Of a stretch of DNA of 53,106 bases, positions 1 through 6,833 are shown piece by piece. The translations under genes and the position numbers were made by a program. Every line of letters starts with the position of its first letter. Within the stretch, counting starts at the first letter, position 1. The stretch comes from Eggerthellaceae bacterium UBA3686 (GTDB taxonomy: Bacteria; Actinomycetota; Coriobacteriia; Coriobacteriales; Eggerthellaceae): NCBI GenBank assembly GCA_002371495.1, contig DFIX01000050.1, positions 9,032 through 62,137 on the forward strand. Reading direction: 5' to 3'. The notes beneath the pieces were generated by a model. The model made no database searches. It was not told the DNA's origin and was given only the letters and a program-made list of their open reading frames with translations.

Positions 1-2
1 CT

Positions 3-15
3 GCAGAATCGCTCA
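3..15. repeat. 13-bp sequence shared with the 18.7 kb palindrome loop
   Basis: The 13-mer GCAGAATCGCTCA at the window edge recurs at 18733-18745, inside the loop of the long palindrome there. The window may begin inside another element of that kind, but the left part is cut off. Nothing else was recognised in the first 58 bases. Confidence 0.35.
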
Positions 16-58
16 TGTCACGCCCCTACCTGCGCATTCGCTACGTTGTCGGTAAATA

Positions 59-94
59 GGGGACTGTCCCTTTTATGGCAAGGGACAGTTCCTT
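59..94. terminator. Hairpin after the degV-like gene (GGGACTGTCCC type)
   Basis: GGGACTGTCCCTT at 60-72 pairs with AAGGGACAGTTCC at 80-92, 12 of 13 bases matching. It lies just past the 3' end of the minus-strand DegV gene (stop at 111-113), so a terminator role is likely. The sequence also resembles the GGGGACAGTCCCC-type dispersed hairpins found elsewhere in the window. Confidence 0.5.
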
Positions 95-110
95 TCACGA
101 AACCCCGACC

Positions 111-1031
111 TTATTCGTTTTCGAAAAACGCCACGGCGATGGCGCCGGGGCCGGAATGCGATCCGATGACTGGCCCGAGCATGCTAATCGGCGGCTCTTT
201 GCGCCATTCGGCGTGGAGGTCGTCATTTTCTTCCCAGTAGCGTTTCAGCAACTCGCAGCCTCCGCCGCTGTACGCAAGGCGGAACGGCAGGGCGAAGTTC
301 ACGCCACCGCTTTGCTGAACGACTTTCGTGAGCACGTTCTGACCCTTCTTCGGTCCACGCGCCTGGCCAAGCAGCGCTACCTTGCCGTCAACCGTGCCGA
401 TGACCGGGCGAATGGACAGAAGTGTCGCCGCAGCAGACAGCGCCTTGGGCATGCGCCCGCCCTTGCTGAGGTAGTCGAGCGTGTCCACGAGCGCAACGAT
501 GTGCACCTTGTCGCGAAGCCGTTCTGCCTCGAGCGCAATCGTTTCGGCAGTTTCGCCCGCATCGCGCATTTGCGTTGCAACACGTACCAGCAGCCCTTCG
601 GCAACAGAGCATGTCAACGAGTCAACGATGTGAACGCGAGATTGAAGTTGCTCGGCTAGGTTGTCGCGGGCGATGCAGGCGCTTTGGAACGTTCCAGAAA
701 GCCCACTTGAAATGGTGATGCACACGATGCTGTCGGCCGTGGATAGGGAAGTTTCGAACGCGTCGAGGAATTCTGCAGGCGAAGGCTGGCTAGTGATCGG
801 AATCGAATCTGTTGAGGCGACTTTCTCGTAGAAATCCCCAGCTTTTATGTCGATACCGTCCCGGTAGGTGCCGTCAGGGAAGGTCGTGGTCAGCGGGACG
901 ACACGTATGCCAAGTTCAGCGGCCTCTTCTTGGGTGATGTCGCTTGCGGAGTCGGTTATGACAAATACGCGCGCGTCGCATGGCGCCGTCGCATTTTTGC
1001 CCGTAGGTGCATTAGGTATGGTTTGGGACAT
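111..1031 (-). CDS. DegV family fatty-acid-binding protein
   Basis: This 306-residue protein matches the DegV family, which binds a fatty acid and acts as the FakB-type partner of a fatty-acid kinase. The family start is visible as VFVITDSASDITQEEAAELGI at about residues 22-42, followed by the conserved SQPSPAEF stretch and SSGLSGTF near residue 110, which lines the lipid carboxylate site. Family members are usually about 280 residues, so the first 20 residues are extra; an internal start at the second Met is not available, so the ATG at 1031 is kept. No FakA-like kinase gene is in the window. It is divergent from the DUF1836 gene, with a 27-bp palindrome in the gap. Confidence 0.9.
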   Translation of the reverse strand: MSQTIPNAPTGKNATAPCDARVFVITDSASDITQEEAAELGIRVVPLTTTFPDGTYRDGIDIKAGDFYEKVASTDSIPITSQPSPAEFLDAFETSLSTADSIVCITISSGLSGTFQSACIARDNLAEQLQSRVHIVDSLTCSVAEGLLVRVATQMRDAGETAETIALEAERLRDKVHIVALVDTLDYLSKGGRMPKALSAAATLLSIRPVIGTVDGKVALLGQARGPKKGQNVLTKVVQQSGGVNFALPFRLAYSGGGCELLKRYWEENDDLHAEWRKEPPISMLGPVIGSHSGPGAIAVAFFENE

Positions 1032-1080
1032 TGGAGTTTGTTCCCCCTGTCTGCGTTTGTGCTGCTATCTAAGACATTTC

Positions 1081-1107
1081 GTCATCGTATGTTGAACATG
1101 CGATGAC
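1081..1107. promoter_or_regulatory. 27-bp palindrome in the degV/DUF1836 divergent gap
   Basis: GTCATCGTATGTT, a central G, then AACATGCGATGAC form an inverted repeat with 12 of 13 pairs matched. It sits 50 bp before the DegV start and about 130 bp before the DUF1836 start. It has no T-run on either side, so a protein-binding operator for one or both divergent genes is more likely than a terminator. The binding protein is unknown; the neighbouring DUF1836 protein, which has a helix-turn-helix look, is a candidate. Confidence 0.4.
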
Positions 1108-1237
1108 GGCAACAGTAACATAAGATATAAGGCATTGGCAAAAGAAACATCGTACCTACGAAGAACGCATGTCGAATCTGCGGTGTTGCACTACATGCTA
1201 GAATCGGGACGCATCGAACCTATGCAAAGGATTTGCC

Positions 1238-1747
1238 ATGTCCGATATCGAGAACAAGAACGCCGCGGAATTGTCCGCAGTTAAAAATTTCCATCTGCCG
1301 CGCTATGCGGAGCTTCCGAATTTCGGGCTCTACCTTGAACAAGCGCTCAAGGTAATCAACGAGGCGCTCTCGCCTGTGATTAGCGAGCCTATTACCAAGC
1401 CCATGATGAATAACTATGTGAAGAACGGCGTGGTACCCGCGGCGCAGCAGAAGCGGTACTATCGCGACAGCCTCTGCTACGCCCTTGTCATGGGCACGCT
1501 CAAGCCTGTGTTTACCGTCGAGCAGGTGGGAGAGTTCTTTTGCATTCAAAGGGAAACCTATCCCATCCAGGTGGCTTACGATTTTTTCTGTACTGAATAC
1601 GAGAACGCCCTGCATGCTGCGTTTAATTTCACAGGCGAGGCCCTGCCGAGCGTTGAGACAATGCGCACCGACCAGACCATCTTGGTTCGGGCGATGGTGC
1701 TCGCGGCGACCAATACCGTTTTCGTCACGAAGACGCTCGCGCGCTGA
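1238..1747 (+). CDS. DUF1836 family protein
   Basis: The 169-residue product matches the DUF1836 family, recognisable from the N-terminal LPRYAELPNFGLYLEQALKV at about 24-43, the P-MMNNYVKNGVVP stretch near residue 66 and the following KRYYRDSLCYALVM. In this family the MMNNYVK region resembles a MerR-like winged-helix recognition segment, so a DNA-binding or regulatory role is suspected but not established. The start is set by AAGGATTTGCC before the ATG. It is monocistronic and divergent from the DegV gene. No partner is evident. Confidence 0.8.
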   Translation: MSDIENKNAAELSAVKNFHLPRYAELPNFGLYLEQALKVINEALSPVISEPITKPMMNNYVKNGVVPAAQQKRYYRDSLCYALVMGTLKPVFTVEQVGEFFCIQRETYPIQVAYDFFCTEYENALHAAFNFTGEALPSVETMRTDQTILVRAMVLAATNTVFVTKTLAR

Positions 1748-2016
1748 CGCCGATAATCCGCGGCCGCCTGCGTTCGGCTTTGTGAGCTGGATAGACGAAT
1801 GCGGACACGTATCGCACGCAGATGACCGAAGCCGGCGCTCCGGTGTTCCGACAAATACCCGGCAGTCGCTGGGCTTCGCGTCATCGCATCTCCGAAAAGA
1901 ATCGTTCAGATGCGAATAGAAATCCTCGGCCATCATCATAGAAGTTGCAGGTCGCTTGCGTCGATGCTTGCCATCCACCTGTCAAGAGGGGCGGGGTCGT
2001 TTTGCTCGAGCGCCTG

Positions 2017-2274
2017 CTAGCGAGCTTGCTCGAATTCTTCAGATTGCATGTTGTCCCACAAGAATGCGATTGCAGATGGGTCGATGAACCTCATGCCTGC
2101 TTGCACGGTGGTGTTCACACGGTCCAGGTACATTTCGTCGACGTTGTCGCTGTTTACCCTGAAGCCGATGGCCATGAGCCCCGTGGACATCGCGATAATG
2201 GCTGCGATGACGATGAGGTTGATTTTGGCGGCGAGCGAAAGCGCGGAACAAGCCTTATTCCCATCACGATTGCC
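2017..2274 (-). pseudogene. Decayed N-terminal fragment of a membrane sensor or phosphatase
   Basis: Read on the minus strand, this stretch encodes SLAAKINLIVIAAIIAMSTG and on through a membrane segment to an extracytoplasmic start (YLDRVNTTVQAGMRF...). It ends at an in-frame TAG (2017-2019). The same frame continues sensibly for about 20 more codons beyond the TAG and then breaks into several stops by about 1940. There is no start codon before the membrane segment; the upstream side runs into the palindromic repeat at 2281. It resembles the N-terminus of a sensor kinase or PP2C-type phosphatase with an extracellular domain. The rest of the 1748-2377 gap, apart from the repeat, shows nothing else. 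Confidence 0.45.
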
Positions 2275-2280
2275 CTATTG

Positions 2281-2329
2281 CCAATTTGGGGAGTCTCCCC
2301 TGACAGGCAGGGGAGACTCCCCAAATTGG
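2281..2329. repeat. REP-like double palindrome, copy 1
   Basis: The arms are perfect over 22 bp, with a 5-base loop. Each arm contains the smaller palindrome GGGGAGTCTCCCC or its complement form GGGGAGACTCCCC, and ends in CCAATTTG/CAAATTGG. Four related copies lie at 3595, 4505, 5334 and 6745, around the RAYT transposase gene at 4576. This copy follows the DJ-1 fusion gene and could also terminate it. Confidence 0.85.
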
Positions 2330-2377
2330 TGGGAAAACCGTCAGGAAGGGTATTCCTTTTGGCGTCTGGCTTTTGGG

Positions 2378-3475
2378 CTAACCTTGGGTTTTGAACTTGC
2401 TGAGCAGGGTCTTTATCAGGTTGAACGCAATGTTGTACATACCTGGGTATTCGCTTTCGCGCGGGCCGCCGACACCGAGGACGATGTTGCCGTCGAATTT
2501 GCGCAGCCATTCGTAGGCTTCTTCGATTTGCTCGTCGTACGTTTGCGGGTTCGCGAGCGCGAAATCGAACCGGGGTGTAGCGTAGCGCTCATTGAACACG
2601 TCGCCCGCGTCGGTGCCCGGGGAAGCGCCGGGCACAGGCGGCCGGAATACGATGCAGCAGCTTGAATCGCGGATGTTCCATTCCGTCCGCTGAATGGGCT
2701 CGCTCGACGGAGTCTCTATCATGTCGTGGTATAGCGCAAGCACGCCGGGGGAATCGGGGTAGTCCTCGGCCCAACCGCCTGCCGGACACCAGCCGACTGC
2801 CGGAATGCCGCAGCTGAGCGCCGCGTCCATCGCGCCGCGATCCGCCCCGCTCTGTCCGCCGCTGCGCAGGGCCGCGATTTTGCTCGGCGATTCGCAGGCG
2901 AAAGGGTCGTTTCCCGGGTTAGGATTCCAGGTGTATTCGGCGTAGCGCGCCGTGCTGTCGGCGCAATCGCGCCCGAAGACGTCGGTGATGAAGCCGAGCG
3001 TCATATCGATGCCGGCCGACACGCCCGATGACACGTACAGGTTGTCCTCGACGGTCCATCGGGCAGTATGTTCCCACTTGACCTGCGGGAACATATCTTC
3101 TGCCTTATCCATGCGCGCTTTGTATGTCGTGGCACGGCGCCCGTCGAGCACGCCCGCCTTCGCGTACAGGAATGCCCCGTTGCATACCGAGAGCACATAG
3201 CGTGCCTGCTTTGCGAGCTCGGCCAGGCGGGCGATGAAAGAAGCGTCTTCGAGCATTGCGTAGACGCCCATGCCGCCAGGGAGCAACAGGACTTCGGGTT
3301 CGCAGGCGTCGTCGAGTGGCTCCGTTTGGACCGGCACGCCCTGGTAGCTTCTTACGATGCCGCCTTGGGGCGAGAAGAATCGGACGTCGAACTTGCCCGA
3401 TGCGCCGAGCATCTCGACCGGGCCGAACATGTCGAGCGTCTCGAACCCCTCGAACAGGATTGCAGTCACGTTCAT
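2378..3475 (-). CDS. DJ-1/PfpI domain fused to a molybdenum-carrier-like (YpsA/LOG-type) domain
   Basis: The 365-residue protein has two parts. Residues 1-185 are a DJ-1/PfpI glutamine-amidotransferase-like domain: MNVTAILFEGFETLDMFGPVE at the start, LLLPGGMG at 63-70 and the nucleophile-elbow Cys98 in VLSVCNGAF. Residues 196-365 match the putative molybdenum carrier family (Rossmann-like, related to YpsA/LOG proteins): SGGQSGADRGAMDAAL at about 205-220, GWCPAGGWAED, then RTEWNIRDSS. The start is set at 3475 because GGAG lies 7 bases upstream; longer in-frame starts at 3487 and 3541 have no better site. The substrate is unknown. DJ-1-type domains of this kind are often related to AraC-linked or isonitrile-hydratase-like enzymes; no enzymatic role is claimed here. 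Confidence 0.8.
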   Translation of the reverse strand: MNVTAILFEGFETLDMFGPVEMLGASGKFDVRFFSPQGGIVRSYQGVPVQTEPLDDACEPEVLLLPGGMGVYAMLEDASFIARLAELAKQARYVLSVCNGAFLYAKAGVLDGRRATTYKARMDKAEDMFPQVKWEHTARWTVEDNLYVSSGVSAGIDMTLGFITDVFGRDCADSTARYAEYTWNPNPGNDPFACESPSKIAALRSGGQSGADRGAMDAALSCGIPAVGWCPAGGWAEDYPDSPGVLALYHDMIETPSSEPIQRTEWNIRDSSCCIVFRPPVPGASPGTDAGDVFNERYATPRFDFALANPQTYDEQIEEAYEWLRKFDGNIVLGVGGPRESEYPGMYNIAFNLIKTLLSKFKTQG

Positions 3476-3594
3476 GGCGCGCTCCATTCTGTTGGTGTTG
3501 CAAAGCATATGAAACAAGCTTGCGTACGTCCATGGTAACAAGATGGAACGTATTGCCGCAAGCGAGCGCGAAGCGGGCCGATGGCAGAACGAGG

Positions 3595-3651
3595 AGCGAC
3601 AGGAAGGGGAGTCTCCCCTGACGGGAAGGGGAGACTCCCCTTCCTGTCGCT
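3595..3651. repeat. REP-like double palindrome, copy 2, overlapping a stop codon
   Basis: The 24-bp arms are perfect (3595-3618 and 3628-3651) with a 9-base loop. The arms contain the GGGGAGTCTCCCC palindrome preceded by AGCGACAGGA. The right arm runs into the TAG (3650-3652, minus strand) of the XRE gene, so the repeat touches the end of that coding sequence. Pairing continues beyond two mismatched bases into the last codons (AACGA/TCGTT). Confidence 0.85.
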
Positions 3652-3892
3652 AGTCGTTCCTTCTGTCAGAGAATGAGATTTCAACTTCGAGAACGTCCAA
3701 TATCTTAAGGGCTTTTCCGAGTTCCGCTGTTGTCTTTCCGCGTTCGAGGTTAGATACGTACATAAGACTGCAGCCAGCAATATCGGCAACTTGCTGTTGC
3801 GTCAATCCGCGCCGTTTCCTGAAAAGCCTAATTGCCTCTCCAAATTGGTTGCTATCTCGTAGGTCGATGCACGCATAGGTAATTTGTTTCAT
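3650..3892 (-). CDS. Small XRE-family helix-turn-helix regulator
   Basis: The 80-residue protein is almost entirely an HTH_XRE domain: FGEAIRLFRKRRGLTQQQVADIAG with the recognition helix near CSLMYVSNLERGK and a C-terminal ALKILDVLEVEISF. This layout is that of HipB-like or Y4mF-like antitoxins and small autorepressors. No HipA-like toxin is adjacent. It is divergent from the unknown gene at 3977, and the gap holds a perfect 13-bp palindrome likely to be its operator. Its 3' end lies within REP copy 2. The local base composition of this gene pair is more AT-rich than most of the window, which suggests transfer. Confidence 0.85.
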   Translation of the reverse strand: MKQITYACIDLRDSNQFGEAIRLFRKRRGLTQQQVADIAGCSLMYVSNLERGKTTAELGKALKILDVLEVEISFSDRRND

Positions 3893-3918
3893 GGCAATCC
3901 TTGTAACTCTCGTTTTAA

Positions 3919-3943
3919 ATTATAGCGAACATGATAATATCAT
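3919..3943. promoter_or_regulatory. Divergent promoter region with ATGATAATATCAT operator
   Basis: ATGATA-A-TATCAT at 3931-3943 is a perfect palindrome with a central base. On the minus strand TATAAT (complement of 3919-3924) is a good -10 box for the XRE gene, and the palindrome would lie between its -35 and -10 boxes. On the plus strand, TATTAT near 3949 may serve the gene at 3977. Autorepression by the XRE protein is inferred. Confidence 0.5.
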
Positions 3944-3976
3944 AGCCATATTATTACAAGATGATAGGAGCGAACA

Positions 3977-4489
3977 ATGGGGTATCAAGAATCAATCATT
4001 CCTGTCGATAATCTTGCATCGGTCGCGGGAATTGACAAAGCGGTTCGGGAGGCGGAGGAGCTAAAGGTTCTCGAATACCTCGATTGCATATGCGCTGCTC
4101 GGGCAAAGCGGGATCTCTACCGGGGTTACTGGTTCGGACGCCCGTTATCAGACGTGAAAGACGGTGAGGTTCCCGAGGCGAAAAAAGGTGACTTATTTGC
4201 AGTTGTTGCTGGTGCTAGATTATATCAACCCTTTTGGTGGACTGATTGCATAGCGGGAATAGATGAGCTCGGGTATTCGGGGCTGCTCGAAGACATTCCG
4301 CTCGAAGAGGCATACAAAGAATCCGCTCTTAATCCCGATGATGCATGGAAAATGGAATGCTTCATGAGGAGGAGCCTTAGCGAGAGTTACGAATTAGCGG
4401 TGGGGGCCCGACGTCCGATAAAACTGCCGAATAAGTATGCATCCCGAGAGCCCGAAGAAAGCTTCCCGTTCGAAGACATACCGTTCTAG
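3977..4489 (+). CDS. Hypothetical protein divergent from the XRE regulator
   Basis: The 170-residue protein is not recognised. It has no signal peptide or membrane segment. It contains an acidic N-terminal helix region (AVREAEELKVLEYLDCICAA), a conserved-looking centre (KGDLFAVVAGARLYQPFWW) and an acidic tail ending FPFEDIPF. AGGAG lies 8 bases before the ATG. Divergence from a small XRE regulator, a shared operator-like palindrome and lower GC than the neighbourhood fit a regulated accessory gene, perhaps a toxin or phage-derived gene, but no motif supports any specific activity. Confidence 0.65.
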   Translation: MGYQESIIPVDNLASVAGIDKAVREAEELKVLEYLDCICAARAKRDLYRGYWFGRPLSDVKDGEVPEAKKGDLFAVVAGARLYQPFWWTDCIAGIDELGYSGLLEDIPLEEAYKESALNPDDAWKMECFMRRSLSESYELAVGARRPIKLPNKYASREPEESFPFEDIPF

Positions 4490-4504
4490 TGCAATGTGGT
4501 GAAA

Positions 4505-4550
4505 AGGGGAGTCTCCCCTGACGGGATGGGGAGTCTCCCTAAATTGTCGG
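4505..4550. repeat. REP-like repeat, copy 3, upstream of the RAYT gene
   Basis: Two 13-bp GGGGAGTCTCCCC-type palindromes stand in tandem with TGACGGGAT between them, followed by AAATTGTCGG. It begins 16 bp after the stop of the previous gene and ends about 25 bp before the transposase start, so with copy 4 it brackets the gene. In this copy the second palindrome reads GGGGAGTCTCCCT, so the outer arms pair less well than in copies 1, 2 and 5. Confidence 0.8.
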
Positions 4551-4575
4551 GGCGATAAGTTGATTGGAGGAAACA

Positions 4576-5328
4576 GTGCCGCATTCGCAGCGAAAGCATG
4601 GGGAATCTGGTTTTTACCACGTTGTCGCAAAGGGCGATGGATCTCAGATATTGTTCGAGAACGATAAGGATCGCAAGCGCTATATCAGCATACTCGCTGA
4701 ATCGGGTGCCGAGTATGATGTCGAATTGCATTCATATTGTTTGATGAGTAATCATGTGCATCTTCTTGTGAAAGATAAAGCTCAGGAACTTAGCGTGTTC
4801 ATGAAGCAGCTAAACGAGAGTTATGCGATGTATTTTGCAAAAAGGACGCATCGGGTTGGCCGTGTGTTTCAGCGTCCGTTTTGGAGCGAACCGATTGAAA
4901 CCGACGCGTATTTTCTCAGCGCTTTACGGTATATCCATGCGAATCCAGAACCAGCGCGTATATGCAGGACGCAGGATTACGCCTGGAGTAGTTATCAAGC
5001 GTATTTGACTGGTTCGCTGATTGTGAAGACCGATCTTGCGCTCGGAATGCTCGGGGGAATTCGCCAATTTGAAAAGTTCAGTTCATCGGGCGGGGGGTAT
5101 GCAAAACCGTTCAAGGATAGCAAGTTATTGCGCCATCACAGCTCAGATGAGCTTGCAAGCATAGCTGTTGCATCGCTTGGACGGGACACGCTTGGCAGTT
5201 TGCGATCGATGATGCCAAAGGATCGGAACCCGCTCATAAAACTACTTTCTGAAAAGGGGTTCTCTGCGGTAGAGATTTCCTGTGTTACTGGTTTAGGTTT
5301 GTCGTCGGTCTACCGGGCTTTGAGGTGA
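4576..5328 (+). CDS. REP-associated tyrosine transposase (RAYT, Y1_Tnp / IS200-like)
   Basis: The 250-residue protein carries the HUH-type Y1 transposase domain of the RAYT group, which nicks single-stranded DNA at REP hairpins. The metal-binding HVH is at residues 60-62 (LMSNHVHLLV), VGRVFQRPFWSEPI follows near 95, and the likely catalytic Tyr119 lies in LRYIHANPEPARI, typical of this family. After WSSYQAYL the C-terminal part (150-250) ends in an HTH-like GFSAVEISCVTGLGLSSVYR that is probably an extra DNA-binding segment. GTG at 4576 was chosen because GGAGG lies 5 bases upstream; an in-frame TTG at 4564 overlaps that site. It is flanked on both sides by copies of the same palindrome, the usual REPtron layout. 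Confidence 0.9.
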   Translation: MPHSQRKHGESGFYHVVAKGDGSQILFENDKDRKRYISILAESGAEYDVELHSYCLMSNHVHLLVKDKAQELSVFMKQLNESYAMYFAKRTHRVGRVFQRPFWSEPIETDAYFLSALRYIHANPEPARICRTQDYAWSSYQAYLTGSLIVKTDLALGMLGGIRQFEKFSSSGGGYAKPFKDSKLLRHHSSDELASIAVASLGRDTLGSLRSMMPKDRNPLIKLLSEKGFSAVEISCVTGLGLSSVYRALR

Positions 5329-5333
5329 CGAAA

Positions 5334-5380
5334 AAGGGAGACTCCCCTGATAGGAAAGGGAGTCTCCCCAAATTGTCGCT
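5334..5380. repeat. REP-like repeat, copy 4, downstream of the RAYT gene
   Basis: AGGGAGACTCCCC and GGGAGTCTCCCC surround TGATAGGAAA, followed by AAATTGTCGCT. The tail AAATTGTCG is shared with copy 3 on the other side of the transposase gene, in the same orientation. It also separates the transposase from the convergent serA and may serve as terminator for both. Confidence 0.85.
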
Positions 5381-5384
5381 GTGC

Positions 5385-6548
5385 TTACAGGAAGCGAACG
5401 CGCAGGACGCCTTCGCGGGCCGACATCTTGTCGAACGCATCGTCGCCGACGGTGTCGTCGATGTCGATCAAGGCGTAGGCGTAATCGCCGCGCGCCTTGC
5501 TGATGATGTTGGCGACGTTGTGGCCATGGTCGGCCAGGGCGTCGGTGATGCCGCTGATGACGCCGGGGACGTTCTTATGCAGCACGGCGATGCGCTGACC
5601 AAGCGGGCGACGTACGCCCAGGCTGACGGCGGGGAAGTTCACCGAGTTGGTAATGTTGCCGTTGTCGACGTAGTCGACCAACTCGTGCACGGCCATGACG
5701 GCGCAGTTCTCTTCGGCCTCGGCGGTCGAGGCGCCCAGGTGCGGCAGGACGATCGCATTCTTGGCGCCCATGATGGTCGGGTTGGCGAAGTCGGTCACGT
5801 AGCGGCCGAGCTTGCCTGCGTCCAGGGCTTCGGCGAGCGCTGCTTCGTCGACGAGCGTGTTGCGCGAGAAGTTCAGCAGCACAGCGTCTTCCTTCATAAG
5901 GGCGATCTGGTCGGCGCCGATCATGCCCTTGGTGGAATCCATGGCGGGCACGTGGATGGTGATGTAGTCGCACTCGGCGCAGATGTCGTTGAGGTCGGTG
6001 ACGTGGTGCACGTCCTTCGAGAGGCGCCAGGCGGCGTCGACCGAGACGTAGGGGTCGTAGCCGTACACGTCCATGCCCAGATCGACGGCGGCGTTGGCTA
6101 CCAGCGCACCGATGGCGCCCAGGCCGATGACGCCGAGCTTCTTGCCCATGATCTCGCGGCCGGCGAAAGCCTTCTTGGCCTTCTCGGCGGACTTGGCGAT
6201 GTTCTCGTCGTCGGCGTTGTCGCGGCACCAGGCGGCGCCGTCGATGATGCCGCGGCTCGCAAGCAGCATGCCGCACAGCACGAGCTCTTTAACGGCGTTG
6301 GCATTGGCGCCCGGCGTGTTGAACACGACGATGCCCTCGTCGGCGCAACGGTCGAGCGGGATGTTGTTGACGCCTGCGCCCGCGCGGCCGATGGCCAGCA
6401 GGCTTTCGGGGAACTCGGTGTCGTGGAGCTGTGCGCTGCGCACGAGCACGCCTTCGGCCTGTGCCAGCTCGTCGACGAGCTCGTAGCCGGCGGGCAGCTG
6501 ATCGGTGCCCTTTTTCGAGATGTTGTTCAGGCAATGAATGCGGGTCAT
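5385..6548 (-). CDS. serA: D-3-phosphoglycerate dehydrogenase
   Basis: The 387-residue protein is the short, ACT-containing form of phosphoglycerate dehydrogenase, which makes 3-phosphohydroxypyruvate for serine synthesis with NAD. It shows the substrate segment RAGAGVNNIP, the Rossmann motif LGVIGLGAIGALVANAA, LNFSRNTLVDEAAL with the conserved Arg region, and the catalytic His in LPHLGAST. A C-terminal ACT domain runs from about residue 318 (IAVLHKNVPGVISGITDALADH) to the end, suggesting serine feedback control. AAAGGACTACTTC precedes the ATG. No serC or serB is nearby. Its 3' end meets REP copy 4. Confidence 0.93.
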   Translation of the reverse strand: MTRIHCLNNISKKGTDQLPAGYELVDELAQAEGVLVRSAQLHDTEFPESLLAIGRAGAGVNNIPLDRCADEGIVVFNTPGANANAVKELVLCGMLLASRGIIDGAAWCRDNADDENIAKSAEKAKKAFAGREIMGKKLGVIGLGAIGALVANAAVDLGMDVYGYDPYVSVDAAWRLSKDVHHVTDLNDICAECDYITIHVPAMDSTKGMIGADQIALMKEDAVLLNFSRNTLVDEAALAEALDAGKLGRYVTDFANPTIMGAKNAIVLPHLGASTAEAEENCAVMAVHELVDYVDNGNITNSVNFPAVSLGVRRPLGQRIAVLHKNVPGVISGITDALADHGHNVANIISKARGDYAYALIDIDDTVGDDAFDKMSAREGVLRVRFL

Positions 6549-6744
6549 GAAGTAGTCCTTTCGTCAGTAAAGTAATGCGACTATTCTAGCGCTCTTTTTA
6601 CCGAGGGGGCGCCTTTCGTGCTGGCTGGGCCGAGGTCTGCAGCAAATCGTTACAGTTCAGGCTTGAACGGTTCGGTCAGGCGGCGGGGCGCGTAGCCGCA
6701 TGCGAGGCAATAAACCTAACTTGCGGATAGAGAGGGGAGGCCGA

Positions 6745-6797
6745 CGACAGAAAGGGGAGTCTCCCCTTTTTGGAAGGGGAGACTCCCCTTTCTGTCG
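6745..6797. repeat. REP-like double palindrome, copy 5
   Basis: The 22-bp arms are perfect (6745-6766 and 6776-6797) with a short T-rich loop. The arms read CGACAGAAAGGGGAGTCTCC inwards, so they share both the GGGGAGTCTCCCC core and the CGACAG flank of copy 2. It ends 28 bp before the ribosome-binding site of the deacetylase-like gene. The 6549-6744 stretch upstream holds the serA promoter region and nothing else recognised. Confidence 0.85.
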
Positions 6798-6833
6798 CTA
6801 TAATGGTGCGAATCCCCGTTTGAAAGGAGCTGC

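Noticed and set aside
1220..1978. 252-codon open frame opposite the DUF1836 gene
   Set aside because: It is antisense to a recognised gene and shows no motif.
5325..6575. 416-codon open frame opposite serA
   Set aside because: It is the antisense shadow of serA, with repetitive Gly/Val/Asp composition; serA is certain.
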